Shown here in pieces: positions 6,598-13,617 of a stretch of 44,819 nt of DNA. Made by a program: the position numbers and the translations under genes. The DNA is from a virus. The stretch lies in the IMG/VR virus record IMGVR_UViG_3300012006_000004, positions 1 through 44,819 of that record, one strand, 5' to 3'. A model generated the notes under the pieces. That model did no database searches. It was not told the origin of the DNA and saw only the letters and a list, made by a program, of their open reading frames with translations. Each line of letters starts with the position of its first letter. Positions within the stretch are counted from its first letter, which is position 1.

Positions 6598-6919
6598 GCT
6601 TATTGGCAATTTTGAGCAAGATTAAATACCCAATTAAATCGTCAATATCATTGTCTCCTGGAAATGCTTGATCATTCTGAATTCTATTTAGCTTATCATC
6701 AATACGGACTCTAATTTGTTCTCTTGATTCCGCCTTTGAAAATATACGAATAGGATTAAGGGCAGAGTTACCATATGATATATTTTTTTTAATAAGCATC
6801 TCTGCGGTCTCAAGACACTCAACAATAATCTTATGACCAGATGGAGCATCAGTTGCTATTAATTGTAAGTCTGTAATCCATGCTTGATATCCACCACTTT
6901 TATTTGGGTAATCTGACAT
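6578..6919 (-). CDS. Nucleotide modification associated domain 1 (Nmad1/DUF1599) protein
   Basis: A 113-residue protein. The pattern KKNISYGNSALNPIRIFS, then SREQIRVRIDDKLNRIQN and DDLIGYLILLKI matches the DUF1599/Nmad1 family, a MazG-like helical fold often linked by gene context to phage DNA base modification or nucleotide-pool control. The acidic residues of the last two helices would bind metal. The start has AAAGG upstream. It follows the methyltransferase and glycosyltransferase genes, and its tail lies under the terminase promoter. The chemical role is unknown. Confidence 0.75.
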   Translation of the reverse strand: MSDYPNKSGGYQAWITDLQLIATDAPSGHKIIVECLETAEMLIKKNISYGNSALNPIRIFSKAESREQIRVRIDDKLNRIQNDQAFPGDNDIDDLIGYLILLKIANKLAISVD

Positions 6920-6929
6920 TTATTTACCT

Positions 6930-7547
6930 TTACTCATGAATGTGCTCTGGTCGAATATAATCTGAATTTTTTCTAATCCAAACCTGCCATCCCTTTTCAA
7001 TAACCTCTAGGTGCTCTGAGTACATGCTTACAAACATATCTATGGCTGGCGCTGGATTATATTTAAAGCCTTGTGGATGTGTCCATGCATAATCATCAAT
7101 AGCCATAATGCCGCCTGGCTTTAATAGCTCCCAAGAAAGTAGTGCGTCCATCATAAATGCCTGTGGCATATGATCGCCATCAATATAAATAAAGTCATAC
7201 TGTTTAGATCTATTTTTCATTAGCCACTCATCGCTGTAAGCTTTTTGTTTAATTACTTGATCTTTAAATGGCTCAAGCTGCTCGTCAAAAGCTGATTCAA
7301 CATCAGAAAAATCAAATGCTTCGTGTGCCACATTTCCATTCCATGGATCTACGCATGTCAACTTTGAAGTTTTATCTGTTAATACATTTTCAATTGTCCA
7401 AGCTGCACTATTTCCACAAAATGAACCTATCTCTAAAAATTTTAAGTTTGGCTTTCCTTTAAACTCATCTAGTAGTCTATTAAAATCATCTTGAGTTTTA
7501 TTTCCTAAAAACCAATTTGGTAGCTTTTCTGCTAGTTCTCTTGTCAT
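6930..7547 (-). CDS. Class I SAM-dependent methyltransferase (Methyltransf_24-like)
   Basis: A 205-residue Rossmann-fold enzyme. SAM-binding motif I is KFLEIGSFCGNSAAW (37-50), motif II acidic TCVDPWN (D67), and YDFIYIDGDHMPQ (117-129) supplies the metal/acidic signature of the Methyltransf_24 and CmcI-like group. LLKPGGIMAIDDY follows. This group mostly methylates small molecules and sugars, not DNA bases. It overlaps the glycosyltransferase by 4 nt (ATGA). A sugar O-methyltransferase acting on the product of its neighbour is the natural guess. Confidence 0.85.
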   Translation of the reverse strand: MTRELAEKLPNWFLGNKTQDDFNRLLDEFKGKPNLKFLEIGSFCGNSAAWTIENVLTDKTSKLTCVDPWNGNVAHEAFDFSDVESAFDEQLEPFKDQVIKQKAYSDEWLMKNRSKQYDFIYIDGDHMPQAFMMDALLSWELLKPGGIMAIDDYAWTHPQGFKYNPAPAIDMFVSMYSEHLEVIEKGWQVWIRKNSDYIRPEHIHE

Positions 7548-8257
7548 GCGTTTCTCTTTTCTGGCACTATGTGGCCTGTTTCTCTAGTTTGAAATGTTGA
7601 TACTATATCATACAATTTACATCCAATTTCCGCAAGTGGGTGCGGGGTAAAACTTTTAAATATATCTGGTTGTCTATAAATATACCAGTCTATTGGCATC
7701 GTAAGTCCTGTGGCTATACATGCATCTAACATCTTTTTTGCAGACTTTCTATTTAAAACATAGCACAGCATTGACCAGTCCTGATAAGCTTTAACTATAT
7801 AAAGATTATCTGGTATAGAATGTATTTCCTGGCTAAATCTAGGAAGCTGATCTGGATGGACAAAATAACTAAATACATCCCAATCTTTTGGTAGTCCCCC
7901 CATATATTTTTCTAATAAATAAATGAATGCGTTTTTATCTGGCACATAAATATCATCTTCTATTAACATTAAATATTTTTTATCAGTATTTAAAAAATTC
8001 TTTATTGCTAATAGATTGCTTGCCCAAATACCCAACTCTCCCCATTTAAATTCACGGTTAGTTTTAATTAGATTATGCTTTTCATTAAAATCAAAGTAAT
8101 CGTTTTCATTACTTATCAATATAGTCTCAGTATCTAGCTTCTCCATTCTAATAGAAAGATAGTCATTTAAAGACTTAAATAGATCAGCTCTATCTAAATG
8201 TGATTCTCCATAACCTGGTATGTGAAAGATTTTATAACAGAAATCATCTTTGATCAT
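7544..8257 (-). CDS. GT25-like glycosyltransferase
   Basis: A 237-residue protein like family 25 glycosyltransferases (LPS and collagen-type beta-galactosyl/glucosyl transfer). GELGIWASNLLAIKNFL (73-89) is the family hallmark, followed by YLMLIEDDIYVP with the E100-D101-D102 metal/sugar-nucleotide motif. There is no membrane segment. The substrate is unknown: virion protein, host envelope glycan or modified base are all possible. Coupled by ATGA overlaps to the HTH gene upstream and the methyltransferase downstream. Confidence 0.85.
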   Translation of the reverse strand: MIKDDFCYKIFHIPGYGESHLDRADLFKSLNDYLSIRMEKLDTETILISNENDYFDFNEKHNLIKTNREFKWGELGIWASNLLAIKNFLNTDKKYLMLIEDDIYVPDKNAFIYLLEKYMGGLPKDWDVFSYFVHPDQLPRFSQEIHSIPDNLYIVKAYQDWSMLCYVLNRKSAKKMLDACIATGLTMPIDWYIYRQPDIFKSFTPHPLAEIGCKLYDIVSTFQTRETGHIVPEKRNA

Positions 8258-8400
8258 CTTTTTTTAATTAGCCCAAACTGTTCTAAGTGCCTCTGTATGG
8301 TCATAGCAGAAACATTGCACTCTTTAGCTATTTCAACAATAGTTTTTTTCTGAACAGAGTATCTGCGAAACAGCCACTCTTTACTTTGATATAATTTCAT
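8254..8400 (-). CDS. 48-residue helix-turn-helix protein
   Basis: A very short gene that fills the gap between the resolvase and glycosyltransferase, with 4-nt ATGA overlaps on both sides. The protein runs MKLYQSKEWLFRRYS, then a clear HTH: TIVEIAKECNVSAMTIQRHL, and ends QFGLIKKR. Trp, Arg and Lys richness fits DNA binding. It resembles the minimal HTH units (KEWLYxxYVxxKxSxxEIA) found near phage HNH and recombination genes. It may be a small regulator or a DNA-targeting partner of a neighbour. The junctions make it very likely to be translated. Confidence 0.85.
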   Translation of the reverse strand: MKLYQSKEWLFRRYSVQKKTIVEIAKECNVSAMTIQRHLEQFGLIKKR

Positions 8401-8963
8401 CTTTCAGTTAATACCTTATTTGTATAATGAGCTATTCCAAAAGAATCTGCCACATCAAAATCATCTAGTAACAGCCCATATTTACTATTAAAGTAGTCTA
8501 CAGTTCTTTGTTTACGCATATTCCTTATCTGGTTTTTATACCATGAATCTGCATATCCTGGATGATTTAATCTTATTGCCGCCTTTTCTTCTTTAGTTGG
8601 ATTCTTATTACCTATATATGCCTGCCAAGATGTTGGAGAAATAGTAATAACTTTAGCTCCAGTAGACATAAGCTCAGCAATAACAACGCCATAAACATAT
8701 GATAATTTTATCACAGCATCAGGTGATCTGACAAGTATTGCGCCTTCGACTACGATATAATCAGACTTTAGCTCATCTAACATAGCATGCATTTTAATTT
8801 TAGCGTCATGAATTTTATCATATATATCCATTCCAGCTAATTCAATTTTTCCCCATTTTAATGGAATATCATTTTCCATTAAGCAGAAGGCTATTGAATT
8901 TGTAGATGCATCTATGCCTAATACACGATGTGCCTTAGTCTTGACTAGATCAGCTAACTTCAT
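8397..8963 (-). CDS. RuvC-like Holliday junction resolvase
   Basis: A 188-residue RNase H-fold nuclease. VLGIDASTNSIAF gives the first acidic residue (D18), YIVVEGAI the second (E73), and LLDDFDVADSFGIAHY the C-terminal pair (D170, D173). This is the acidic set of RuvC-type resolvases. It would resolve branched DNA formed by RecA-driven recombination and replication before packaging. The start has GAGGA upstream and lies in the end of the zinc-ribbon gene (14-nt overlap). The Lys/Arg-rich stretch at 140-155 probably contacts DNA. Confidence 0.88.
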   Translation of the reverse strand: MKLADLVKTKAHRVLGIDASTNSIAFCLMENDIPLKWGKIELAGMDIYDKIHDAKIKMHAMLDELKSDYIVVEGAILVRSPDAVIKLSYVYGVVIAELMSTGAKVITISPTSWQAYIGNKNPTKEEKAAIRLNHPGYADSWYKNQIRNMRKQRTVDYFNSKYGLLLDDFDVADSFGIAHYTNKVLTER

Positions 8964-9228
8964 CTATCATCCTCTTTAACTTATTCTTATTGTTAATATC
9001 AATCTTTTTTTCACATCCAGCACAATAAATAGATTGATTGTATCTACTTAGCTGTGCACCACATTTTTTACATGGTCTTGCGGCACCATTTCTAATAGCT
9101 TTTTTCTCATAATACTTTTCCATAATACGACGATTAGTTGCAATTCTGCAACATTCATCCGTACAATATTTCTGGTTATGTGTTTTAGGAGTAAAGTCTT
9201 TAGCACATTCTTTATTGCCACAAATCAT
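8950..9228 (-). CDS. Double zinc-ribbon protein
   Basis: A 92-residue protein with two Cys modules: C3-x4-C8 with CTDEC (22-26), and CKKCGAQLS with CAGC (about 53-72). The central YCTDECCRIATNRRIMEKYYEK is a pattern I know from actinophage zinc-finger proteins. It overlaps the Cas4-like stop by 4 nt and the resolvase start by 14 nt. It probably binds nucleic acid or bridges the neighbouring nucleases. No enzyme motif is visible. Confidence 0.75.
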   Translation of the reverse strand: MICGNKECAKDFTPKTHNQKYCTDECCRIATNRRIMEKYYEKKAIRNGAARPCKKCGAQLSRYNQSIYCAGCEKKIDINNKNKLKRMIDEVS

Positions 9229-10016
9229 AGGGTTGGCATTTCATACAACTCAATTTGCACTGTTCCAACAGAAGTTTCTTTGCTGTAGCATTCTTTTTTA
9301 ATTGGACAATATGTGCAAGGCATCTTTGATTTAGTAGCTCCTGCTGGCTTCATTGGAAGATCGCCATCTTTAAAATTGTCCCAAACTTCTTGCATCCAAA
9401 TAAATGTATCTTCAATTATTTTAGTATTCTTTTCATTCATTGAAACAGGAATAACTAGCAGCTCTTGAGTATTCTTATTCTCATACAAGAAAAAGCCTTC
9501 TTTGGCATTTTTTAACTTCATATATGTAAGTAGTTGAAGCATATGATTAGGAGAAGACTTCATTTCTGATTGTCTTGTATCCCATACTTCTTGCTTAGCC
9601 GTTTTAATTTCTCCAATTACGGTCTCGCCATCATACTCCATAATAAGGTCAATGAATCCTCTAATTGGAGGATACTCATTAATGATTTCTTCTTCTTCCG
9701 CTCTCCATTGAGGCATAGTCTTAATTAAATTCTGCAGTCTTTCATGAGCCTGAGTTCCTTGAGCCATATTAGCAACAGCGACTGCATCGTTATCATCTAT
9801 AAACATTGCCCCGCTAAATGCCATATACCAATATCTTGGGCATCTTCCATGGCCATATCCCAAAGAACTAGGGCTAAATGATTTCTTTGTCATTTCTCCA
9901 TCAGCACGTTTGGTATTTCTATATGACTCATCTAGTAATTGTGCAAACAGTTCTGGGTCAAAGTGCTTACCAGTATGCTTCTTAAACTTAAGATTCTTTA
10001 CTATATCTCTACCCAT
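9225..10016 (-). CDS. Cas4-like RecB-family exonuclease (PD-D/ExK, Fe-S)
   Basis: A 263-residue nuclease. The RecB-type core has H91, D123 (GFIDLI), E136-x-K138 (IGEIKTAK) and Q161 in HMLQLLTY. Four cysteines, C59 (GRCPRYW) and C234, C237, C243 (CTYCPIKKEC), match the 4Fe-4S cluster of Cas4/AddB-type nucleases. Free-standing Cas4-like genes in phages process DNA ends for recombination or replication; no CRISPR array or other cas gene is present here. The ATG touches the HNH stop (TAATG), with a weak GGATAAG ribosome binding site. Confidence 0.9.
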   Translation of the reverse strand: MGRDIVKNLKFKKHTGKHFDPELFAQLLDESYRNTKRADGEMTKKSFSPSSLGYGHGRCPRYWYMAFSGAMFIDDNDAVAVANMAQGTQAHERLQNLIKTMPQWRAEEEEIINEYPPIRGFIDLIMEYDGETVIGEIKTAKQEVWDTRQSEMKSSPNHMLQLLTYMKLKNAKEGFFLYENKNTQELLVIPVSMNEKNTKIIEDTFIWMQEVWDNFKDGDLPMKPAGATKSKMPCTYCPIKKECYSKETSVGTVQIELYEMPTL

Positions 10017-10570
10017 TAAATCTTATCCATTCTATCTAGCCACAATGGTATCATCTTTTTCCATTCATTTAAACTCATATCAGATTTTGCAAAATTACAT
10101 ATTTTGCAACAGGGAACACAATTTTTTTTAAAATACCCTAAAGTTGAATCAATTCTATCTATTCCATTTACCAATACATTTTCATCATTATGCCATACGC
10201 TGCGCTTTACTTTTGTTATCTCTCTTTTTGCAAATGGTTCTCTGCCACAATAATGACATTTACTATTAATAAAAATTATAAAATCATCATACTCTAACTC
10301 AAAAGAATGCGATCTCTGTTTAGCAGAATGTTTATATTGCCTATACATTGTTTTATATATTATATGCTCAGCATTTTTTCTGTACTCAACCCTAGATTCA
10401 CATTTTTTACATTTTTTAAATTTTTTGTTATTAATTTCCCACTGCTGGAACTTTCTAGTATTTCCACACTTATGCTCCATCAATGTGTACTTGACAGTAT
10501 TATTTTTACCCCATGAGCCATATCCTTTTACGGTCCATGAAGAAATAGTAGTTCCAATACTTAATTGCAT
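10016..10570 (-). CDS. HNH endonuclease, homing-type
   Basis: A 184-residue HNH protein. The N-terminal half carries a DNA-binding segment with CGNTRKFQQWEINNKKFKKC and CKKC (zinc-like). The nuclease core is C105-x2-C108 (CHYCGREP), NGIDRIDSTLGYFKKNCVPC and CKICNFAKSDMSLNEW. That order is typical of free-standing homing endonucleases in T5- and SPO1-type phages. It is markedly AT-rich and interrupts a tight operon between the 10594 gene and the Cas4-like gene, which suggests insertion. It carries its own leaderless promoter. Confidence 0.9.
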   Translation of the reverse strand: MQLSIGTTISSWTVKGYGSWGKNNTVKYTLMEHKCGNTRKFQQWEINNKKFKKCKKCESRVEYRKNAEHIIYKTMYRQYKHSAKQRSHSFELEYDDFIIFINSKCHYCGREPFAKREITKVKRSVWHNDENVLVNGIDRIDSTLGYFKKNCVPCCKICNFAKSDMSLNEWKKMIPLWLDRMDKI

Positions 10571-10576
10571 AATACC

Positions 10577-10585
10577 ATTATACCA
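10577..10585 (-). promoter_or_regulatory. Leaderless promoter of HNH endonuclease
   Basis: The minus strand reads TGGTATAAT, then 6 nt (GGTATT) and ATG. No ribosome binding site and no convincing -35. The layout is the same as at 3962 and 29653. Confidence 0.65.
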
Positions 10586-10593
10586 TAAAGTCT

Positions 10594-10929
10594 TTAATTA
10601 TACTTTGCTGTATATTTAAGGGCAGAAACAAGATCATTTATTGACTGTGAAAGAGAATAATAGATATTCTTTTTATTATTATTAGGTGTTCCAGCTTTAT
10701 CTTTTGCAATAGTAGAATACACAGATGCAAGAACTGAAAATTTTGTAGCCATCGCCTGCATCTCAACAATTAAATGAGGAACCTTTGCAGAAGGAACATC
10801 TGGATTCATTAATAATTTTACCACAATGACTAGAGCTTTATCTAAGTGTTCATCTTGCATAAACTCATGAAGGTCATTAAATTCTGTGATATCACTAATT
10901 AACTCTAGTGTATTTTTATCTTCCGCCAT
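10594..10929 (-). CDS. Hypothetical helical protein
   Basis: A 111-residue protein, not recognised. I start it at MAEDKNTLE (10929), where GAGGA lies 6 nt upstream, rather than at 10953. It is largely helical: an acidic N-terminus (LISDITEFNDLHEFMQDEHLD), then LVIVVKLLMNPDVPSAKVPHL and VEMQAMATKFSVLASVYST. It overlaps the 34-residue membrane protein upstream by 14 nt. Its place between SSB and recombination nucleases suggests a replication or recombination accessory, but this is position only. Confidence 0.7.
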   Translation of the reverse strand: MAEDKNTLELISDITEFNDLHEFMQDEHLDKALVIVVKLLMNPDVPSAKVPHLIVEMQAMATKFSVLASVYSTIAKDKAGTPNNNKKNIYYSLSQSINDLVSALKYTAKYN

Positions 10930-11020
10930 TTTTAATCCTCTTATCCCATTCACCTATTAGTAGGCCACAACCATATCCAATAACTAGTCCGCATAGGAAT
11001 CCTAAAAGAAACATAACCAT
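10916..11020 (-). CDS. 34-residue one-span membrane protein
   Basis: A tiny gene starting in the TAATG junction after the XapX gene. The protein begins MVMFLLGFLCGLVIGYGCG, a Gly-rich hydrophobic span to about residue 22, then a charged tail GEWDKRIKNGGR. The orientation is probably N-terminus out and tail in. A start at the second ATG is possible. Its end overlaps the next gene. Small Gly-rich spans of this kind occur among holins and membrane regulators. Codon junctions and a clear hydrophobic pattern support it; there is no homolog I can name. Confidence 0.65.
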   Translation of the reverse strand: MVMFLLGFLCGLVIGYGCGLLIGEWDKRIKNGGR

Positions 11021-11175
11021 TAGATAAACCTACCAATCAATCCATAGCCTAGCCATAGTCCAAAAATTCCCATCAGTCCAGCAAATACAGGCGGAGCTGG
11101 GACTGGAAGCTTAAATACTCCAAATACTACTCCCACTCCTATACCAGTTAAGGTAGTCATTAAAATTTCTTTCAT
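11020..11175 (-). CDS. XapX-domain (DUF1427) membrane protein
   Basis: A 51-residue protein filling the gap after ssb, coupled on both sides by TAATG junctions. LTGIGVGVVFGVFKLPVPAP and PVFAGLMGIFGLWLGYGLIG give two membrane spans separated by the KLPVPAPP turn, which is the signature of the XapX/DUF1427 family. That family is usually a short bacterial inner-membrane protein of unknown job, sometimes near xanthosine genes. In a phage it could act on host membrane energetics or as a pinholin-like protein. The family call is firm, the role open. Confidence 0.8.
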   Translation of the reverse strand: MKEILMTTLTGIGVGVVFGVFKLPVPAPPVFAGLMGIFGLWLGYGLIGRFI

Positions 11176-11570
11176 TAGAAAGGTACCTCAGCATATGTTT
11201 TATATGAAGGGAAGTCATCATTTGCTTCCTTTGGCATACTTTTAGATAAAGAGTATGCTGTTACTGCAATTGTTTCAGCATTAACTTCATAAGTTGTTCT
11301 GCTATTACCTTCTTTGTCAGTCCAAGTTTCTTCATAGATCTTGCCCATGATTACAACTTCTTGACCTTTTTTAAGAATACTAGAAGCTTGCTCTGCAAGA
11401 CTTTTCCATGCCTTAACTGTCCACCAAGATGTGTCTTTATCATCCCAGTTACCAGTTGCATCATTTTTTACACGGTCATTAGATACAACTCTTAATCTAA
11501 TTCCTCCGCCATTTAGCTTAACTGGTTCTTGCCCTACACGACCAACGATAGTAATTGTTGGATTAGCCAT
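11175..11570 (-). CDS. ssb: Single-stranded DNA-binding protein (OB fold)
   Basis: A 131-residue SSB. The OB-fold runs from ITIVGRVGQEPVKLNGGG through the strand DTSWWTVKAWKSLAEQA to KKGQEVVIMGKIYEETWTDK, the standard SSB order. It coats single-stranded DNA at forks and recombination sites. The C-terminus is short, acidic and ends EVPF, close to the DDIPF-type tip that recruits partner proteins. GGGAGGA lies before the ATG. A second, gp32-like ssDNA-binding protein is encoded at 17218-17886. Confidence 0.93.
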   Translation of the reverse strand: MANPTITIVGRVGQEPVKLNGGGIRLRVVSNDRVKNDATGNWDDKDTSWWTVKAWKSLAEQASSILKKGQEVVIMGKIYEETWTDKEGNSRTTYEVNAETIAVTAYSLSKSMPKEANDDFPSYKTYAEVPF

Positions 11571-11871
11571 TATTATTTTCCTCCCAAAATGCGATCAAAT
11601 CTTCTAAGATTGACCACTCAATGATTCCAAGACGAACCTTGGAATCCTCACCTATAATTATTTTAAGAGCAGGATGCATATCCCGACTTACCTTAAAAGT
11701 ATCTGTACAGATTTTAGCCCATACATCTTTATTTAAATTAAATGATGCTTTAGCTTCTTTATAGTCCACTAAGAACTGTTTCCACTTTGCATCACCTTTT
11801 TGATATTCGCCACGGCCACTATTTTTTTGTGCTTTAGCGCCGTCACGTTTAACTTCGGATCTTTCTGACAT
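11563..11871 (-). CDS. Hypothetical protein next to SSB
   Basis: A 102-residue protein, not recognised. A basic N-terminal tail (MSERSEVKRDGAKAQ) is followed by a folded part: KWKQFLVDYKEAKASFNLNK, then SRDMHPALKIII and LGIIEWSILEDLIAFWEE. It overlaps ssb by 8 nt and the upstream zinc protein by 1 nt, so it is one translational unit with RecA and SSB. A helper of recombination or SSB loading fits the context; no catalytic motif is visible. Confidence 0.7.
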   Translation of the reverse strand: MSERSEVKRDGAKAQKNSGRGEYQKGDAKWKQFLVDYKEAKASFNLNKDVWAKICTDTFKVSRDMHPALKIIIGEDSKVRLGIIEWSILEDLIAFWEENNNG

Positions 11872-12062
11872 TAGTTAACCTTAAAAATTGTTTCATGCCC
11901 TTTAACGCATCTCCATGACATTACAAAATCAACTGGATCCCAGAAAGCGCCGTCAACATCTTCTTCACACTTTGAGCATGGCCTGATACCACTAATTTTT
12001 TCAATGTCGTATGGCTCTAGTTTTTCAACTGGCTTAGTAAAAAATTCATTAAGATCTGGCAT
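11871..12062 (-). CDS. Small zinc-binding protein after RecA
   Basis: A 63-residue protein. CSKC (29-32) and WRCVKGHET (C52, H56) could form one zinc site, a common short zinc-ribbon layout. The N-terminus is acidic and helical. The start lies inside the end of recA (14-nt overlap) with GGAGAAAT before it. Function unknown; coupling with recA and ssb suggests a DNA metabolism role. Confidence 0.7.
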   Translation of the reverse strand: MPDLNEFFTKPVEKLEPYDIEKISGIRPCSKCEEDVDGAFWDPVDFVMSWRCVKGHETIFKVN

Positions 12063-13053
12063 CTATTTCTCCAATTAAGTTGTCTACAACATCTGGATTT
12101 TCTTTTAAATAAGCTACAGTCTTTGCACGTCCTTGAAAACGTTCTCCATTTACTGTATACCATGCGCCACCCTTTTCAACAACTCCGCACATTTCTGCAA
12201 CATCAAGTGTCTCTCCTACTCTATCTACACCAAGAGTTTCCCCTTGGTAATAAAAGTCATACTGTCCTGATAAATTTGGGGGACCGAGTTTGTTGTAATC
12301 AATAATCCAGTTAACTGGTCGCCCGACTCTTTGTTCAATGATTTTGTCGCCAACTTTAATCCCAGCTTTAATAGCATTCGCCTCAGCCTCAGACGACCAG
12401 AGCTTAATGACAGTGGAAGAAAAGAACTTGACTGCCATGCCACCTGTTGGGATGTGACTAGCATGCATAGATCCAAACTGATTTCGTTGTTGAGAGATGA
12501 GAATAAGTAGTGTGTCTTTGTTTGCATAATTTAACATTTTGACTGCGTGGGTCATATCCTTTGCTTCTGCGCCGATTTGCTTTGTATCTTGCAAATCTTT
12601 CATTTCATTTCCGTCTTTTTCAAAGTAGATTGCTGGAAGCAATGCTGATATTGAATCTACTACAATTATATCTACGCCAGCATCCATAAGTTTAGTTGCT
12701 ACGTCTACCATATCATTAACTGTTTTTGCTTGAGAATAAATAAGGGAAGAAGAATCTACTCCAAGTGACTCTGCCCATTCCTGAGAGTATGAATGTTCTG
12801 CATCAATCCATGCACAAGTCTTTCCGTCTTTTTGTGCCATTGCAATTGTTTGCAGGCAGAAAGAAGATTTACCAGCAGATTTATTTCCCCATACTAATAC
12901 TTGTCGACCATAGCCTAGGCCACCCTTAAGTGCCATGTTAAGTCCAATACTCGGAGTAACCTGTTTTACTATCTTTACATTCTGTGCTGACTGAACTCTT
13001 GCTCTTGTTTTTGGATCTAACTTTGCTAGTATATCATCTAGTATAATTGTCAT
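12049..13053 (-). CDS. recA: RecA-family recombinase
   Basis: A 334-residue strand-exchange ATPase. Walker A is WGNKSAGKSS (55-64), Walker B DIIVVDSISALLP (D133), followed by the L1/L2 region with LILISQQRN and GGMAVKFFSSTVIKL. It would form filaments on single-stranded DNA for recombination-dependent replication and repair. The C-terminal LexA/RecA tail is short. It keeps the RecA core but lacks the long acidic end of bacterial RecA, so it is phage-type. AAAGG precedes the ATG, and an extended -10 lies in the gap before it. Confidence 0.94.
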   Translation of the reverse strand: MTIILDDILAKLDPKTRARVQSAQNVKIVKQVTPSIGLNMALKGGLGYGRQVLVWGNKSAGKSSFCLQTIAMAQKDGKTCAWIDAEHSYSQEWAESLGVDSSSLIYSQAKTVNDMVDVATKLMDAGVDIIVVDSISALLPAIYFEKDGNEMKDLQDTKQIGAEAKDMTHAVKMLNYANKDTLLILISQQRNQFGSMHASHIPTGGMAVKFFSSTVIKLWSSEAEANAIKAGIKVGDKIIEQRVGRPVNWIIDYNKLGPPNLSGQYDFYYQGETLGVDRVGETLDVAEMCGVVEKGGAWYTVNGERFQGRAKTVAYLKENPDVVDNLIGEIDARS

Positions 13054-13073
13054 ATTAACCTTTTCTTTCCCTT

Positions 13074-13082
13074 AGTATAGCA
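13074..13082 (-). promoter_or_regulatory. Extended -10 promoter for recA-ssb
   Basis: The minus strand reads TGCTATACT in the 29-nt gap between the MazG-like gene and recA, with a weak -35 TTCACG 17 nt upstream. Confidence 0.5.
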
Positions 13083-13421
13083 TTAAAATAAATTGCCGTG
13101 AAGCTTTGGACGGTCTTTATTTATATTCATTTTCTTTTCTAGAATTTCATCTAAACTATGTAACACAGCCTCTTCATTTCTCATTGCAGCATAAATGTCA
13201 AGTAGTCTGATTATTACATCTGCCATTTCTTCTACCACTTTTTCAGATCCGTGGCTCTTTCTAATTGCTTCTAATACTTCAGTGACTTCTGAATGTACTA
13301 AAGCTAATTTATTTCCAATTTTGTCATGCGTATATTCGCCATCCCAAAATCCCTTTTCTTTTGCTGTTTCATGTAATAGTGCTGCTAAGGCATCTAAGCC
13401 AAACTCAGTCAGATGTTCCAT
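13083..13421 (-). CDS. MazG-like nucleotide pyrophosphohydrolase
   Basis: A 112-residue all-alpha NTP pyrophosphatase-like protein. HSEVTEVLEAIRKSHG and KVVEEMADVIIRLLDIYAAM give the ExxE...ExxD metal-binding pattern of the MazG/dUTPase superfamily. Such enzymes clear noncanonical or regulatory nucleotides; phage MazG homologs may tune the host nucleotide pool or alarmones. It overlaps the upstream small gene by 17 nt, with an AAAGGA-like site. Confidence 0.88.
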   Translation of the reverse strand: MEHLTEFGLDALAALLHETAKEKGFWDGEYTHDKIGNKLALVHSEVTEVLEAIRKSHGSEKVVEEMADVIIRLLDIYAAMRNEEAVLHSLDEILEKKMNINKDRPKLHGNLF

Positions 13422-13617
13422 CTTGTTCTTTTTCCTTTAACTTAAAAGTAAATGATGGGCCATCCTCATCATACTCAATTACCAATTCTTTATCTGTACT
13501 AGAAGCGTCTAAAAATGTTAGAGTAGGAACTCTAACTTCACCAATAGTTTCAAGTACCGCTACTAAAATTTGGTTAATACTAACGGACGAAATTACGCCC
13601 TCAATATCATCTGTCAT
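13405..13617 (-). CDS. Small acidic hypothetical protein
   Basis: A 70-residue, acidic, mostly beta-like protein: SINQILVAVLETIGEVRVPT, then ELVIEYDEDGPSFTFKLKEKE. No family recognised. It starts in a 4-nt overlap with the polymerase stop and ends in the MazG-like gene, so it is part of the polymerase operon. Confidence 0.65.
   Translation of the reverse strand: MTDDIEGVISSVSINQILVAVLETIGEVRVPTLTFLDASSTDKELVIEYDEDGPSFTFKLKEKEQDGTSD

Noticed and set aside
9225-10016. Cas4-like gene as part of a CRISPR-Cas system
   Set aside because: No direct-repeat array and no other cas gene in the window. Free-standing Cas4-like nucleases are normal in phage recombination modules.
12225-12527. 100-codon minus frame inside recA
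   Set aside because: It overlaps the RecA core in a wrong frame and has no family features.
13083-13421. MazG-like gene as antitoxin of a toxin pair
   Set aside because: No toxin-like partner beside it; its neighbours are polymerase and RecA genes.
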